This document shows positions 12,040 through 26,599 of a stretch of 64,000 nt of DNA, in pieces (position 1 is the stretch's first letter; each line of letters starts with the position of its first letter). The translations under genes were made by a program, and so were the position numbers. Source of the stretch: Cryptomeria japonica (Eukaryota; Streptophyta; Pinopsida; Cupressales; Cupressaceae); contig NC_081415.1 in NCBI RefSeq assembly GCF_030272615.1, positions 599,109,335-599,173,334 of the forward strand, written 5' to 3'. The notes under the pieces were generated by a model. It did not search any database and was not told the DNA's origin. It was given only the letters and a program-made list of their open reading frames with translations.

Positions 12040-12468
12040 AACACTAGATGGTCGACCCCTTCCCCCTCATGGTTTAAACTCAACTTTGATGGCACCGCTC
12101 GCAATGGGGTTGTGGCAGGAGGTGGAATTATAAGAGACAATTTGGGTGACTTGGTTTTGGCCTATGTTGGCAATTTTAGTTCAGCCTCGAGTAACATGGA
12201 TGAAGCCTTAGTGCTCTTCTATGGTCTTAAATCGGCTCTCACTATTGACTCTAAAAGATTGGTCATTGAAGGAGATTCTAAGCTGATCATTGAGGCGACC
12301 AAAGGTGTTTTCGGGATTAGTTGGATGATTTGCAACATTATCAGGGACATATGGTCTATGCTTATTTGGCTAGATGAATTTCATATTCAACATATTTATA
12401 GAGAGGGCAATATGGTGGCAGACTCCCTGGCTGTGGCAGGCCTTGAGATGAAGGGTATGAGGTGCTAG
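12040..12468 (+). pseudogene. RNase H domain of the LINE
   Basis: An open stretch (from 11869) carries a full RVT_3-type RNase H: WFKLNFDGTARNG with the first Asp, GGGIIRDNLGD, DEALVLFYGLKSAL with the Glu, VIEGDSKLII with the second Asp, and REGNMVADSLA with the last Asp, then a TGCTAG end. It would remove RNA from the RNA-DNA hybrid. All four metal-binding positions are present although the parent ORF2 is broken upstream. It shares no start codon of its own with certainty; in the living element it was the C-terminal part of ORF2. Confidence 0.85.
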
Positions 12469-12999
12469 AGACACTTGGCCTCTCTTTCTGATAAACAAAA
12501 ATCCCTCATAGGGAGAGATCAAAACTATCTTACCGACCAATGACTTGCTATGGTTTATTTTACGGGTGGATATACTGGTCTATTTGGGGGACCACGATGA
12601 AGGTGGGAAATTCAAATTTGAATTGGTCAGATTTTGCCACGGTGGCCAAGGGTGGTCCCCATACTCTGCACCACATTGACTTGGCGATGACGTGCTTGCC
12701 CACCTGTACAAGTGATGTCGACGATTTGCAGTTGCATCCTTTAATCATTAATATGATAGGCCCTATTAAGTACAATACTTATTGCTTAAACTGGAGTTCA
12801 AGAATTTTCCAAGATGAAGCTTTATGCAAGATGGCAGAGGTGACAAGAGGTGTCCTTTTGCATGCTTATCGGAGTTGGCGGGTACTTGCCTTGGGAAGCA
12901 CCACTATTGATAATTATTGTCACTTTTATCACACTTCGTCTAAAATTTCGTTGGCCATTCTTTCTCTTTGTGTTGGTTTCTCTCTCTCTGCAAGTCCAT

Positions 13000-14530
13000 A
13001 ATCTGCTCAGCGCTCCTTATCAACATCACTCTAGAAGAAACGGAAATGGGGGGGATTTAGTTTGGGTTGAGACGGACATTATTGATGAGAGAATCCATAA
13101 TGACCCTTGTGTGTGGATGTATATCAAAGAAGGGGGCATTGTTCCATTCATGGAAGCTATGACTGGGTTCGATGAAAGTCATTCCATGTAGTTTTTTAAT
13201 AGTTGGAATGACAAGAGAGTCATAATGGGTGATATCTCTTTTGAAATTAGTGAAGATGTCATAGCCCAAGCTACGGGTCTGTCTACCGAGGGAAGGAAAT
13301 GGAAGAAGACTAGTAGGGTCACTGACGAAACCAACATGAATAGATTCTTCAAAAAGGGTGAGGAGCCTATCAAGTTGCGGGGGGGCTTTAATAGAGATTG
13401 TCTTCCTTATCCGTGGGACCAGGGGTGTAAAATTGTCATGAAGTATTTTACCCTTGAAGGTAGATATGGGGTTTTTTATTACTACCACTTCCTGTTGCTT
13501 AACAATTTCCATAACCATGATATTATTTCCTTTCCCTTCTTTTTACTGCATGCTTTGGAGTCCAGTGTTAAGGATGTTCGGCAATGTATGAGTTAGGATA
13601 GCAACTTCACTATCCTTCACCAAGGTTTAATGTTTCGCCTTTACAATTTCCATCGGGCCCTCTGTCTGCCCAAACCTATCTCTGTCTAGCCTATCCCCTC
13701 ATACCCGCCCTCCCCCTCTGGTGACCCCGTTGGTGTTAAAAAGGGCAATAAGAAGATCTCGAAAAATCCCAACACCCCCTATCAATCCCCTAGCCACACC
13801 CCCATCATTTCCCCTCCTAAAATTAGGGAAAAAAACAAATGTAACCCTTCTGCTGCTAAAGTCGCCTCCAAAAAACCCAAAAATGATCCCAAAGTCCATT
13901 TAGTTGAGTTTGACATGGAGGATGGTGAGACTCCTCGTAGGTCCCATAGAATCGCTACAAAACCTCGCATGAAACAACTTGTAGTTAGAAAAAACTACGT
14001 CAAAGATAATATGGAAGACCTAGAGAAGGAGGACAGTGATAAGACCGAGGATGACATGGAGGCCACAAATGTTTCAGAGTCTTCTAAGTAGGACACCGGT
14101 GCTCTGGACTCTAGGACTTTGTAGGAAGATATTAAGAACACCTCCCCTTTATCTGCTACTCCCCCCCACCATGCTAAAGGTAAACAGATCTGTGAGGAAG
14201 ATGGGAGGAAGTTTGAGGGCATTCAGACTGTTGTTGATGGAGGTGAAAGGGCGGAGGTTATCCAATGTGTGGGCTATAAAGCCATTTTCGAGGATCTGAA
14301 ACAATGTTAAAAAGAAGCTTGAAACTCTGGACAAGCATTTCAACAGAATTGCGAAATTTGCCCTGAAGGTCATGCATTCCTCGACCACTACTCTGTGTCT
14401 TCTGCATCAGGAAAAAGAGAACCAGGGAGGTTTGGGAGGTGACACCATGAAGGACCTGTTTGAGTTCCTTGTGGATGATTGGACCAGACTATTGCTTTCC
14501 CAACACATGGAGACTAGAAAAAGTGAATAA
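13000..14530 (+). pseudogene. Unknown ORF in the 3' part of the LINE
   Basis: One main frame runs from about 13000, broken by TAG at 13189, 13594 and 14088, and shifts by one base near 14305. Readable blocks are VWMYIKEGGIVPFMEAMTGF, FEISEDVIAQATGLSTEGRK, CLPYPWDQG and VMKYFTLEGRYGVFYYYHFL. Then comes a Lys/Pro/Ser-rich, low-complexity part and an acidic EDMEDLEKE-type stretch. A Leu/Lys-rich end (LETLDKHFNRIAKFAL) could be a coiled coil. It lies between RNase H and the LINE 3' end on the same strand. I do not recognise the family; the ISEDVIAQATGL block loosely recalls plant mobile-type domains of transposon proteins. It may be a captured gene or a second element's ORF. Confidence 0.6.
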
Positions 14531-14920
14531 TGGGTGCCTTTCTCTATTTTTGCTTATGGTTTCATTGTTGGATTCGCTGGATCCTAGTTTTGTTTAATTT
14601 CCTCATCAACCCTGTGTGGCTTTTTAAGACTCTTTTTATTTCTAGGTACTGTCGTAAGAACAATATGCTTATTACTAGGGTTAGTTGGTTTAGTGTTGGT
14701 TTCTTTGTGGATATTTGCATTTTCAGATTTTACATGGATAGGATTGCCATCAATCTTATGATTTTCTATAATAGTAGGTGGAGTGTGTTTTTGATAGTTA
14801 AGATAGGGATTGGCTGATACTCTATCGTTTGGTTGCTATTAATGTGTTGTTAATGCTCTCTTTGAGACTTGCTTTGTACTCCGGGTCAACCCCCTAGTTT
14901 TGGCTTTTTTTTTTATATCA

Positions 14921-15614
14921 AAAACACATTAGAAATAATTAGTGCTATGTAGTGGCAAGTCCCTTATACTATTTGAAATGACAAGATAAATAACACAATA
15001 GAAATAACATGATATTGACTTAATTCAACTACAGATATGATTAAGACAATAAAAATATATCAATGAGAATAATGGAGAAGCAATAGAACAATTTTGTAAA
15101 CTCATGAAATGTAAACCATATAGACACTAGATATACATGAAGAAACCCTTGCATAAAAGATTGTAATCCAAAGAGACCCAAGCTTACATTTTTCTAGGAA
15201 ATATAGTATAATAATACAATCAACTTATCCATTTGACAATAGTTTAACATAAGTGCAAAAAATTGGGGAGCCAAAAAGTGGTCAAATTTTATTATTTTTT
15301 AAAATGTTTGTTGATGTGATTTTTGACACACTAATGTACATGGAAATCATGAGAAAACATATCATGCATGCCAAGATGTTGGTATTGTTCGCCATAACAT
15401 GTCTTAAGTTGAGGTTACATGTGGCATAAAAGATGAACCACCCAATATTAGAGATGAAAATTTCATTGCTTAGGCATCCTTATTTCCACATCTGATTTTT
15501 TATCAAATTTTATTCTTTGTTCCTTGTTGATTATGGCTAAATGATCTTAGGCCTTCAAATGTTGATATGTCTTTGCATCTAGGGCATTGTTGTCAAATTT
15601 CACAACTCCTTGCA
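14921..15614. other. AT-rich stretch, nothing recognised
   Basis: No open frame, repeat or RNA gene is supported between the LINE end and transposon E3. Confidence 0.5.
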
Positions 15615-16574
15615 GGGTAAAAGCACAAAACCGTGTCACATTTTAGGCTAACTTATCAACACAAGTGAATTTAAGTAATTCTAACTAAAAATTAATTTTA
15701 GTCAAACATATGGTCTATATAGATTCATTATAGCTAAGTCATATATGAACCACAACTTCCAATTGGAAGTGTCTACTAAATGTATATTTTATACCACTTT
15801 GGGTCTAATTGCCAAAAAAAAATAAAAAAATAAAAAATACTCGATGTTTCAACAACTCCTACTCTTATAAATAATATTTTTTTTAAAATGTAAAAATACT
15901 CTTTTATAGATCTATAAGTGAAATTTCCAAAATATATATCTTTTAATATTTTTATTTGTTTTTTATATTTTATATTTTATTTTTATTGAAAGTAGGTCAT
16001 CAACACTAAAATATAAGGTTGATTATCTTGTCTTGGAAACTACTAAAAAAAATTTTAAAAATTTGAAAAAAATATGATGTAGTAGAGAAAGGAATCTCTG
16101 TTAAGATGATATAATTCTTTTCTAATTTGGATAAATAATTAAGAAAAAAGTTGGTGGGAATTGGAAAGAGTTATATTCTAGCACAAACAACTTTTCAAAT
16201 TTATTGAAAAATATATATTTATAAAAAAAGTTAAAAATATATCCATGCACTAAAGTTTCAAGTTATCAATGTACACAAAAAAATTGATGAAAAAAAAGTA
16301 AAATTTACCAATTAAAGTGTGGTGGCTTGTGTAACTTCAATTTCAACATTTTATCATCAACTAAATTATAGTGTTTACTTTATAAAAAACTACATTCAAA
16401 TAATTTTGTTAAAATTACAAACATAAAATAGACAAATGAATATAAATTATATTAGTTTACATAATATCAAAATTTAAAACATATATTTTAGTTTCTATTG
16501 ATTTACTTTAAAAATTTGAATCAACATTGACCATTTCCTTTATAAAAGTGTGACACAGCTTTGTACTTTTACCC
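15615..16574. mobile_element. E3: 960-bp non-autonomous DNA transposon, TSD TGCA
   Basis: The left end GGGTAAAAGCACAAAACC (15615) matches the reverse complement of the right end, which reads GGGTAAAAGTACAAAGCT. The match continues as GTGTCACA(T/C)TTT, giving terminal inverted repeats of about 32 bases with four differences. TGCA flanks both ends (15611-15614, 16575-16578). As TGCA is its own complement it could also belong to the TIR. The inside is AT-rich and noncoding, with one perfect 16-base palindrome ACTTCCAATTGGAAGT (15755-15770). The GGGTAA..GCAC end and 4-bp duplication match E1 and E2, so E3 is probably mobilised by a related transposase. Confidence 0.75.
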
Positions 16575-16578
16575 TGCA

Positions 16579-17749
16579 CTCTTCCTCTACCTTAAAACCT
16601 TCTTATATTTCAATTATCTTCTCCTTGTTGGTTTCTTTCTTTTCTTTATTTAGAGTTGCACACATCTTCTTTGTTCCCACCCAAATCTGTAAGTGTTCAC
16701 AATCACCTACTCTCTAGAGTTGCACAACTCTTCTTGGATCCCACATAAATATCTAATCATTCATAATCATGTACTTGCTATCTAAGTTAGTGAGTGCTAA
16801 AACTACTTTCCATTAATGTTATTTATGTGCCTAAATCTCCTTGAATTTTGGTAGGATCATTCCTCTACACATGTCAAGCCCCCCACTAATGTTGTCAAGT
16901 ACCTCAAGGCTTTTAAAAAAGCCTTCTTGTCACTAAACAACTACAAACTGTCCTTCGTGTGATATATGCATATGTTTCTTAGCCTCATCCTTATCCTCGC
17001 CACCTACCATTAGATATTGGCATTAAATGTTCAGCCTAATGTTGCTAAGAGCCATATTTCACATTCTACATGGAATTGAATCGACTAAAGTGAGAAAAAA
17101 GGGCTTGAAATTGGATGTCCAAAGATCACATCATAAATTTGGAATGCAAATTTTGGTACATAAATTGGTCAAAATTGTACAAAATTCATTATTAATTGTC
17201 TTGATCAATAAGGTTCTATTAAGAGGTGAAACTTTTTAGCCCATAAAATATCAACAATTAGTTATTTGACCATTTTTGTTTGTTTAAGACATTGTATGTT
17301 TACTTAAGAGAAAAAAAAGTATTGTGGTTAAAAAAAATTGTTAACATAATTGATTAAAAGTATAGATAATAATAATTAATTAAATAATTTTAATAATAAT
17401 AGTATTACTACTATATAAATTGTTGTAGATCATTTCACTATACATTTTTATATGAAGTATAATTAAACAAGTGTGGTCAATAGACAAATTGGTAGCCACT
17501 AATGCTTCTCCATTGTATATCAACGATTTGAATTTTGCATCTTCAAAGTCCCTTATTTCAATTAGACTTTATTGAGAAGAAATGAGTTTATAATGACTGC
17601 TAATCAGAATAAAAAATTTTAATAGATTGAAATGTTGCTAGATGAGACTATATCTATTCTAAATGTCAAAATCAAATACCTAACTTACATAAAATTTGAA
17701 AAATAATTGTAACTGGTTTCCAATATTCAAAAAAATTATAATTAAAACA
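16579..17749. other. AT-rich intergenic stretch, nothing recognised
   Basis: The open frame at 17027-17239 has no recognisable feature. A small hairpin AAGGCTTTTAAAAAAGCCTT is at about 16905. Confidence 0.5.
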
Positions 17750-18160
17750 TTCCATGTTAAAACCACATGACCCTACATGATCATCGGTTAAGGCAGGCAT
17801 GGAAAGGAGGCAAACAATCCACGATTAAACATTACAACGGTGAATAAGCAGCAATGTGGGCCCATAAAACTCTACGCCAGGAGTCACGTGGACTCCTTCA
17901 CAAATGTGGTGAAGTATATCGATGACCAGGTTCTTAAAGTTTAATAGCCCAACGAGGAAATTTCAAGCTGACACGACAGCTTTTGAATACACGACATGTG
18001 TCTAGAGGTGGGACCACCCTCCTTTTGGATTTATTATCCCCACACAACTTATTCGGCGTTGCAGTCATCAGCAGATTTGTGTTTGCATGACCAGATGACC
18101 GGAAACAATTGGTCCACGTGGATGGTCATTCTCCATAAAAAATGTTCAAAGGTGTGATTT
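17750..18160. repeat. Dispersed duplication, copy 2, promoter-like with G-box
   Basis: Second copy of the segment at 3725-4192, same strand, about 14 kb away, with several small deletions. The G-box CCACGTGG (18114-18121) and the block CAACGAGGAAATTTCAAGC are unchanged, while the stretch between differs. The unequal pattern of conservation points to an older duplication. Confidence 0.7.
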
Positions 18161-18164
18161 CTTT

Positions 18165-20776
18165 TAATTTTAATTTTTTATTGAACAATGCATTTTTATT
18201 TTTTTAATTGAACAATGAAGTTTTTTTTTTTAATTGAACAATGCACATTTCACATATATGATAACATATAAACTAACATTCTTGTTTCAATATGCAATAG
18301 GTATATCAAAGAGGTCTTAAAAGTGATTGGACACAATCTTAAGTAAATGACATTGTATTCAACATTTTCCCCCATGCACATATGTCATTTTTGGATTGCT
18401 ATTCTAGAAGAAATGATCAAAAGTTTTTCGCTTCAATTTTAGGCTCTTAACACCAAAAGTTAATTGCACGTTCAAAATAACCATTTGATTGCACTTCAAG
18501 TAGCATAGGCTTCATGTTATAAAACTTCATAATTTCTTGACTAAAAACATGATAGGTAAAAGTCTTTTTGTGTGATGTTTAGAGTTTGCAAACAATGAGT
18601 CTATCCATGTGGAGTTACATGACTTAGGTCAACACATACAAATGGTTCTTGTACCTTTGGTAAATCCTAAAATAATAGAAGTATTTTTAGTGAAACATTG
18701 AATTATTTGTAATTAACGTGCATGTCTTCTTTATTAATTTTAGAGGCACATATGCATATCCTTTAGTGCCCTTATCCTTCTCAAGATAGCAAACATCTAA
18801 TGGATCAAAACATAAGACATGGGACTAATTAATGTGCATTTCCTTTCACGTTTGTCTTAGTTCTTCTAAACATTAGGCAAAGTTTGTGTAACTACTTGAA
18901 AATATGGGAACAAGAATGCCATTGTTCTCCAATAATCTCACTTTTCTCAATTCTTTCTTTATTGAGTGTAATTTACTTTTGGTGTAATGTAGATCGATAG
19001 GCTTTTTTGATAGCCATTTTGAAATGATTTTTATTGTTTATATAAATTAGGCGTATCGATTAGCACAATTGTTCCTTTCTCATTATGGCTTCTTGGTATA
19101 ATTATATTCCTTTTATTCAAATTTTTGTTAGTATGATTCTAGTATACCTAGCCTTGTTTTTACTTGTAGTCGTTTTACATTCTCATTGAGCTTATGAGTT
19201 TAAGAGGATGGTATCTATGCAAATTACATTTGGATTTGGATGTTTTTTACTAAATTCTTGAACCCATGTTTGTCAAAGAGTAAAAATTAATAGTTGAAAC
19301 TCTATTTGTATGGTAAAACTATTAATTTTGTGTAAATAGTGTCATTTTGAATAGTGGCAAGAAGGGCCTGAGACCATATGATAGTATATGGTTGGTCATG
19401 CTTATTTATAGAGTAACTATTTAATTTCTTTAGATTGTTGTGGTGAAAAATGGGATTGGGTAGTTTAGGACCTAATCCCACTTTCATCCAAACATTGGAA
19501 TACGAAAGAGCCTAAAGAATTGATTCACTTTGACTACTTCTTGTGAAAGAGAGTGAAGGTTCAATACTTTCAGGGTTTCTATTCTTTCGTTGATATGAAA
19601 GAGGAATGAGTCAAATGAAAGATGCAAACAAACTAAGCTAGTAGGAGTAATGAAAACAACTAGAATTCAATAGTAAATAACAAACTGCTACAAATGTGAA
19701 ACTAAAATACAAAGTACAAAATTGAGAGGAGAATTATGATGTGCACTTGATGTTGAAATATGAGCTTGAATTGGTATGACTAGGATGTTGGGTGCTCTAG
19801 TCCTAGTAATTGTATTGAGCCAGAAACTAGAAATCTGCAGATTGAAGTGCCTGGTCCGACAGAAACCTGTACCTATGCCTGCAAGCTAGAAAAAGGGTGT
19901 GTTTGTGGCTATATAGGGTTTTGCCTTAGTCAAACCCCTTGTTCTGGTGATTTTGACCTCCACAAATAGCCAATAAAGTATTGAAAAATGTGTGTGCCCT
20001 AGAATCTCATGTATTTGTAAGATTCCTATGAGCTAAAAAGCAAACTAGAGTTCTACCCTATGTTTTGAGTAAAAACCCTCAATGAATGTAATGTAAATGC
20101 TTCAAATCACAAATGCAATATGGATCTAAAGCAATAATATAAATCTGAAAATGGATAATATGTAGATCTAAAAACTCACATAGAGATATGAAAATAACAT
20201 GAAACCATACCAAACCCTAAGGGAGAGGTACAAGCCAATCAACAGTCAATGATCTCCTTATTATTCTTCAACATCTCCTAAGCTTCCATGATTGATGAAA
20301 AAGGTGGATGAAGACTTGATGAATGATGAATTTTCTAATTGTAGACTCCACATAAAACCAACACTTTCACTTCCTAAGAGGCTCCTTCACTTGCTTGATT
20401 GTTGGATCCTTCAAATGAGGAAAGAAAAGGCTATACATATAAAACACTAACTTTAATTTCGATCATAGGCCGACCTAGAATTGATAAAATTTTGTACAAA
20501 GCGAGATTTTAACATTATAATACCGACAAATTAGGCTCTCAAAATTCAAGGAGAAAAAGTCGGGACTGTGGTGGTGGTTGCTACGGTTCGGTGAACTTTT
20601 TTCCAAATTTCTAGGGAAGCAAACTATCGTGATTAAAAAGTCAAATCCATCTTAGTGGGTCAATCCAAGGTGTTTAGATATGCAAAAATGCACCTTGAAG
20701 GTCAAAATTATGACTTTACTAGGATTAATTGAAATGAAATAAAAAGGGGCACACTTAGGGTTAAGGGCCCATTTTT
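18165..20776. other. AT-rich stretch with short repeats, no gene seen
   Basis: Begins with three copies of a TTTTTAATTGAACAATG phrase (18173-18245). The rest looks like old retroelement sequence but I cannot anchor a domain. E1 is inserted at its right end. Confidence 0.5.
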
Positions 20777-21629
20777 GGGTAAGTGCACCAAGATGGTGAA
20801 CAAAAAGGGGGGTATAAGTGGCCACTTTTTTTTTTTTTGAAAACAGGTAAACCTGAAATTCAAAGAGCTATTTGAAGGTCATGCACTCAAAACTACGAGT
20901 TGAAAAAAATAAGAATTGTAGTACTCTGAATCTAGTTTCTAAACTACTAATTTTTTTAAAAATTGGATAATATTAAGAGGGTCAAACCTTTCACACACGA
21001 AAAACTGTTCCTGATTTTTTCAGAAAATTATAACATAGCTGTTTTCGTGCGCTGCACAAAATATATAGTTATATTTAGTATTTTGCAAAACCCTTTGGTA
21101 GGATGATAGGTAAGAGTGAGATCTAGAAGTTGTGTATTTTTTTGTAATTTTTTGTCAAGTATTTTATTTTTTATGATTTTTGGAAGTGACCGCATCCTGA
21201 AAATTTGGTACTTGTTCGTGCGTTTGGCATAAATTACATCAAAATAATAAAAAATGCAATTTTTTTTTTAAAGTGTATAGAATCTAGTGTAGAATAATAA
21301 TATATAATTTATTTTGAATTTGGTCAAGTATATCAAAAGTTATTAAAAAAATGGTAGACATATGTCTGTGAGGACTGTCAAGGCATTGATAAAGAAAATT
21401 AAAGTTTACTATGCTAATGTTATCCAAAAATTAAAAAATTTATATGATCAGAAAACTAAGAAGATGTGTGAGATTATGGTGGTAATTTTAGAGATACCCA
21501 CTTCATCATTTGTAAACCTGATGATGACGAAGTCAAGAAATCATGGTGGAGGATGAAAAAACATGTAAAGGAACAAAAAAGGGGGGAAAATGGGCTTGCA
21601 AGCCTTAGGGTCATTTTCCAACCCTCTTA

Positions 21630-21770
21630 CAAAGCCAAAACCCGCACGGGTTCCGTACGGGTTATGAAGAACTAGAAATATTTTTTTTGTTTCACAAAAC
21701 TTGTACGGGTTATGAAGAACTAAAAACATTTTTTTTGGTTTCACAAAACCCGTACGGGTTATGAAGACAT
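21630..21770. repeat. E1 subterminal palindromic repeats, A side outer group
   Basis: Units of the form (A)CCCGTACGGGTTATGAAGAAC occur at about 21635, 21652, 21700 and 21748, with minor changes. The decamer CCCGTACGGG is its own reverse complement. Such subterminal motifs commonly bind transposase (inference). Confidence 0.75.
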
Positions 21771-22085
21771 AATAATGTATGCTTGTAAACTTAGCATTTA
21801 CTACACATGTTTTAGACATACCTAGATAATATGTGTTTATGTATGTATATATGCATATCTATAGTTATATATACATATATTTATATAGATATATTTTTAT
21901 GTTTGTATACATGCATGTACCTCTTCTTTTCCCCTCTCTCTCTCGTCTTACTTCCCCCATCATTGTCTTTGTCTATTCTAAGCCCTAATTATCTTCCTTG
22001 AGTTTTATCTCATCTCTCTCCCCCTCACACTTCTCTATTTTTTGATTCTCTCACCCTTTTCTCCTTCCTTTTCTCTCTCTACCTC

Positions 22086-24530
<2,445 letters not shown>

Positions 24531-24537
24531 CTACATA

Positions 24538-24660
24538 GCCCATACGGGTAGAACTAAGGCCAAAACTTCTAGTTCTACATAATCCGTACGGGTTATGAGA
24601 AATTGTGAATGTTGACATATACGGTTTTCATAACCGTACGGGTTATGGGAAAATCTTTAA
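24538..24660. repeat. E1 subterminal palindromic repeats, A side inner group
   Basis: Variants of CCCGTACGGGTTATG occur at about 24540, 24580 and 24632, directly after the pyrimidine array. The array is thus enclosed by the element's own subterminal repeats. Confidence 0.7.
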
Positions 24661-25009
24661 ATATTTTAGTCCCAGCGGCCTAAAAAATAGCATTGCAAGT
24701 TGTTTGAAGGCCCCACGGCTTTTGCACATTATTTTTTGGGACAGTAACAGTCAGGTTTTCATATTCTTTTGTCACTTTTGCTTTGGAATGATTGATTTTT
24801 AAGTTATTTTATAATTGTTACTTTAGATAATAACAAAATCATGATCATTTGTTGTTTTTTTGCTTTGATTATGATTTATTTGTCTTGTATTTTGGTTTTT
24901 TTTGAAGTTATTTTGTTATTGTTACTTTAGATTATAACAAAATGATGATCATTTGTTGTTTTTTTGCTATTTGATTGTGGATTGTCATCATGATGTTATG
25001 TGTAGGACA

Positions 25010-25936
25010 ATGGGAAAGAATAAGAGAGGAACAAATGAACAAAGAGAGGCAGCAAAGGAAAGACAAAGGGAGCGTATGAAGAGATTACGTGAAGGTACAT
25101 CATCTAATGCACCTAATGAAAGTGATGAACATTCAACAATTGAAATTGATATGATTAATGCACCAAATCAAAATGATCAACATACACCAATTCAAATACA
25201 TATGATGAATGCACCTAATGAATGCAATGAACATAGACCATTTGAAAATGATTCGGTGAATGCACATGTTAATGAAATTGAAGAAGATTTACCATTTGAA
25301 TTTGATGTGATCAATGCACATAATGCACCTAATGAAAACGAAGAGCATGCACCAATCTTAACACCTCTTAGAATAATTCGTAGAAAACCAAAGTTCCTAA
25401 TAGATATTGATGAAAATATTGTGAAGCCAATGCATGATAAAATTTCTGAAAGAACTTGTAGAAGAACGGTTAGAAGAATTTGGAATAACTATTTTGAAAA
25501 CTTAAATCAAAGTGGAAGATGCTAATTAGTTGTTGAAATGATTAAAAATCTGAAATTTAGAGAGACAATGAAAATTTTGGGGTTAAGAACAACCGAAAAT
25601 AATAGTGAAAGAACCATTGTGAGAAATATTTTTAATGCATACCAAGCCATTGGTTCAAAATCACGCACTAAAGATGCTAATGTTACTCATCGTGTCCTCA
25701 CATCAACCATAATGGGAAAGGAAATGAAAAAATCTCATTTAATAAGCAAAACAAGCAAGTCATTAAGGATAAGTAGAACCACATTACACTATGCCTTGGA
25801 GAGGCGAGAGAAAATTGAGGATCCTAACAATAATTCTCTTTGGGCATTCTTCGGTAGACTCCCATGCAAGGACAAGGTTTCTGTTGATGCACTAAGAATG
25901 TTAATTGAGGCACTAAGGTTGTTGTTGATGCACTAA
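25010..25936 (+). pseudogene. E1 gene A: N-terminal half of transposase-like protein
   Basis: ATG at 25010 (MGKNKRGTNEQREAAKERQR) follows a TGTGTAG acceptor at 24999-25005; the same TGTGTAG precedes the ATG of the E2 copy, so a 5' UTR intron is likely. Order: basic N terminus, then an acidic part built on repeats of NAPNE..EH. A conserved block follows (PKFLIDIDENIVKPMHDK). After one in-frame TAA (25523), which stands where the E2 copy has Gln, comes a region ending KSHLISKTSKSLRISRTTLHYALERR. That last part looks like a helix-turn-helix. The frame ends after WAFFGRLP, where E2 goes on to its core. The C-terminal half is lost at the deletion junction. Confidence 0.8.
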
Positions 25937-25942
25937 GAACAC
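25880..25942. other. Internal deletion junction of E1 with filler repeats
   Basis: Between gene A sequence and the start of antisense gene B sequence there are two copies of GTTGATGCACTAAGAA and a shorter GAGGCACTAAGGTTG. E2 has nothing comparable at this point. Templated filler of this kind is typical of interrupted repair after transposon excision (known mechanism; application here is inference). Confidence 0.6.
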
Positions 25943-26573
25943 ACCAATGTATAGGAAACTGAGTCGTATTTAGTTCTAGGTTGTTACTGGTAACAAGATC
26001 GGTGAAAAGAGCACATATGTCAGCTTTAACTATGCCCTTTTTCTTCACTTGATCATATGACAACCCATCTGCATAAAATGTTCGACATCTATCCCTCCAT
26101 GAACCCCATTTCGTAACCACCCTAGATACCTCATTTTCACTATTAGCCATTTTTTCTAGTGTTCTGGCAAGGGTTGAGTGGTGCTCAAGCTTAGAGGTCC
26201 TCAACCTATTCACCAATATAGAAATTTGGGCACTATTTTGTGTAAGGCGATTGATGAGATCCTCTTGTGTGGCATCTACATGATCTAATGGAGGACGTGG
26301 AGGGTTTTGGGGTGGTGGTGGTTGTTGAGGAGCAACATTTTCAGGATTTTGAGGGTTTTCTTGTTGCTCTTGTGCAATGTTAACAGGGTTTTCTTATGTT
26401 GCTTGTGCAGGAGGAGGTCTTTGTTGTCTATTTCATTTTTGGGGATTGCTTGAAGAATCTGACATCAAATTAATAAAAACAAAACTTAAATCAATTAAAA
26501 AACCCTAATTTAATTAAAATACAAAGAAAAATAATCAAACAAATCAAATCTTACCTGTTCGACGGGGTGCCAT
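25940..26573 (-). pseudogene. E1 gene B: N-terminal part, two exons
   Basis: Exon 1 starts at 26573 (MAPRRT) and ends at a donor ACAG|GTAAG after 19 bases. Exon 2 begins after GATGTCAG at 26458. The joined frame has TGA and TAA early on, both readable as former CGA and CAA. It then gives a Pro/Gln-rich segment, then LIRRLTQ-type helix, and a block WRDRCRTFYADGLSYDQVKKKGIVKADI. That block aligns with REKYADGLSYKDIKD..ISKAEI of the E2 copy, also keeping the following W-C pair (IHWC / IKWC). The rest of the gene is missing. Role unknown; it accompanies gene A in both elements. Confidence 0.75.
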
Positions 26574-26599
26574 TGTTGAAAATTGCTTTTGATGATGGG

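Larger units (their letters stand above)
8818..14920 (+). mobile_element. 5'-truncated L1-type LINE with RNase H and an extra 3' ORF
   Basis: A sharp change in composition at about 8818 starts in mid endonuclease domain. Then follow reverse transcriptase, a zf-RVT-like region, RNase H, a further unknown ORF (13000-14530) and a 3' end near 14900-14920 (GTTTTGGC followed by T10, then ATATCA). ORF1 and the endonuclease N terminus are missing, as in an incomplete reverse-transcription insertion. No target duplication was found. Many stops and shifts show that it is inactive. RNase H after reverse transcriptase is known for a plant L1 lineage with archaea-like RNase H; here the DEDD residues can be read. 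Confidence 0.85.
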
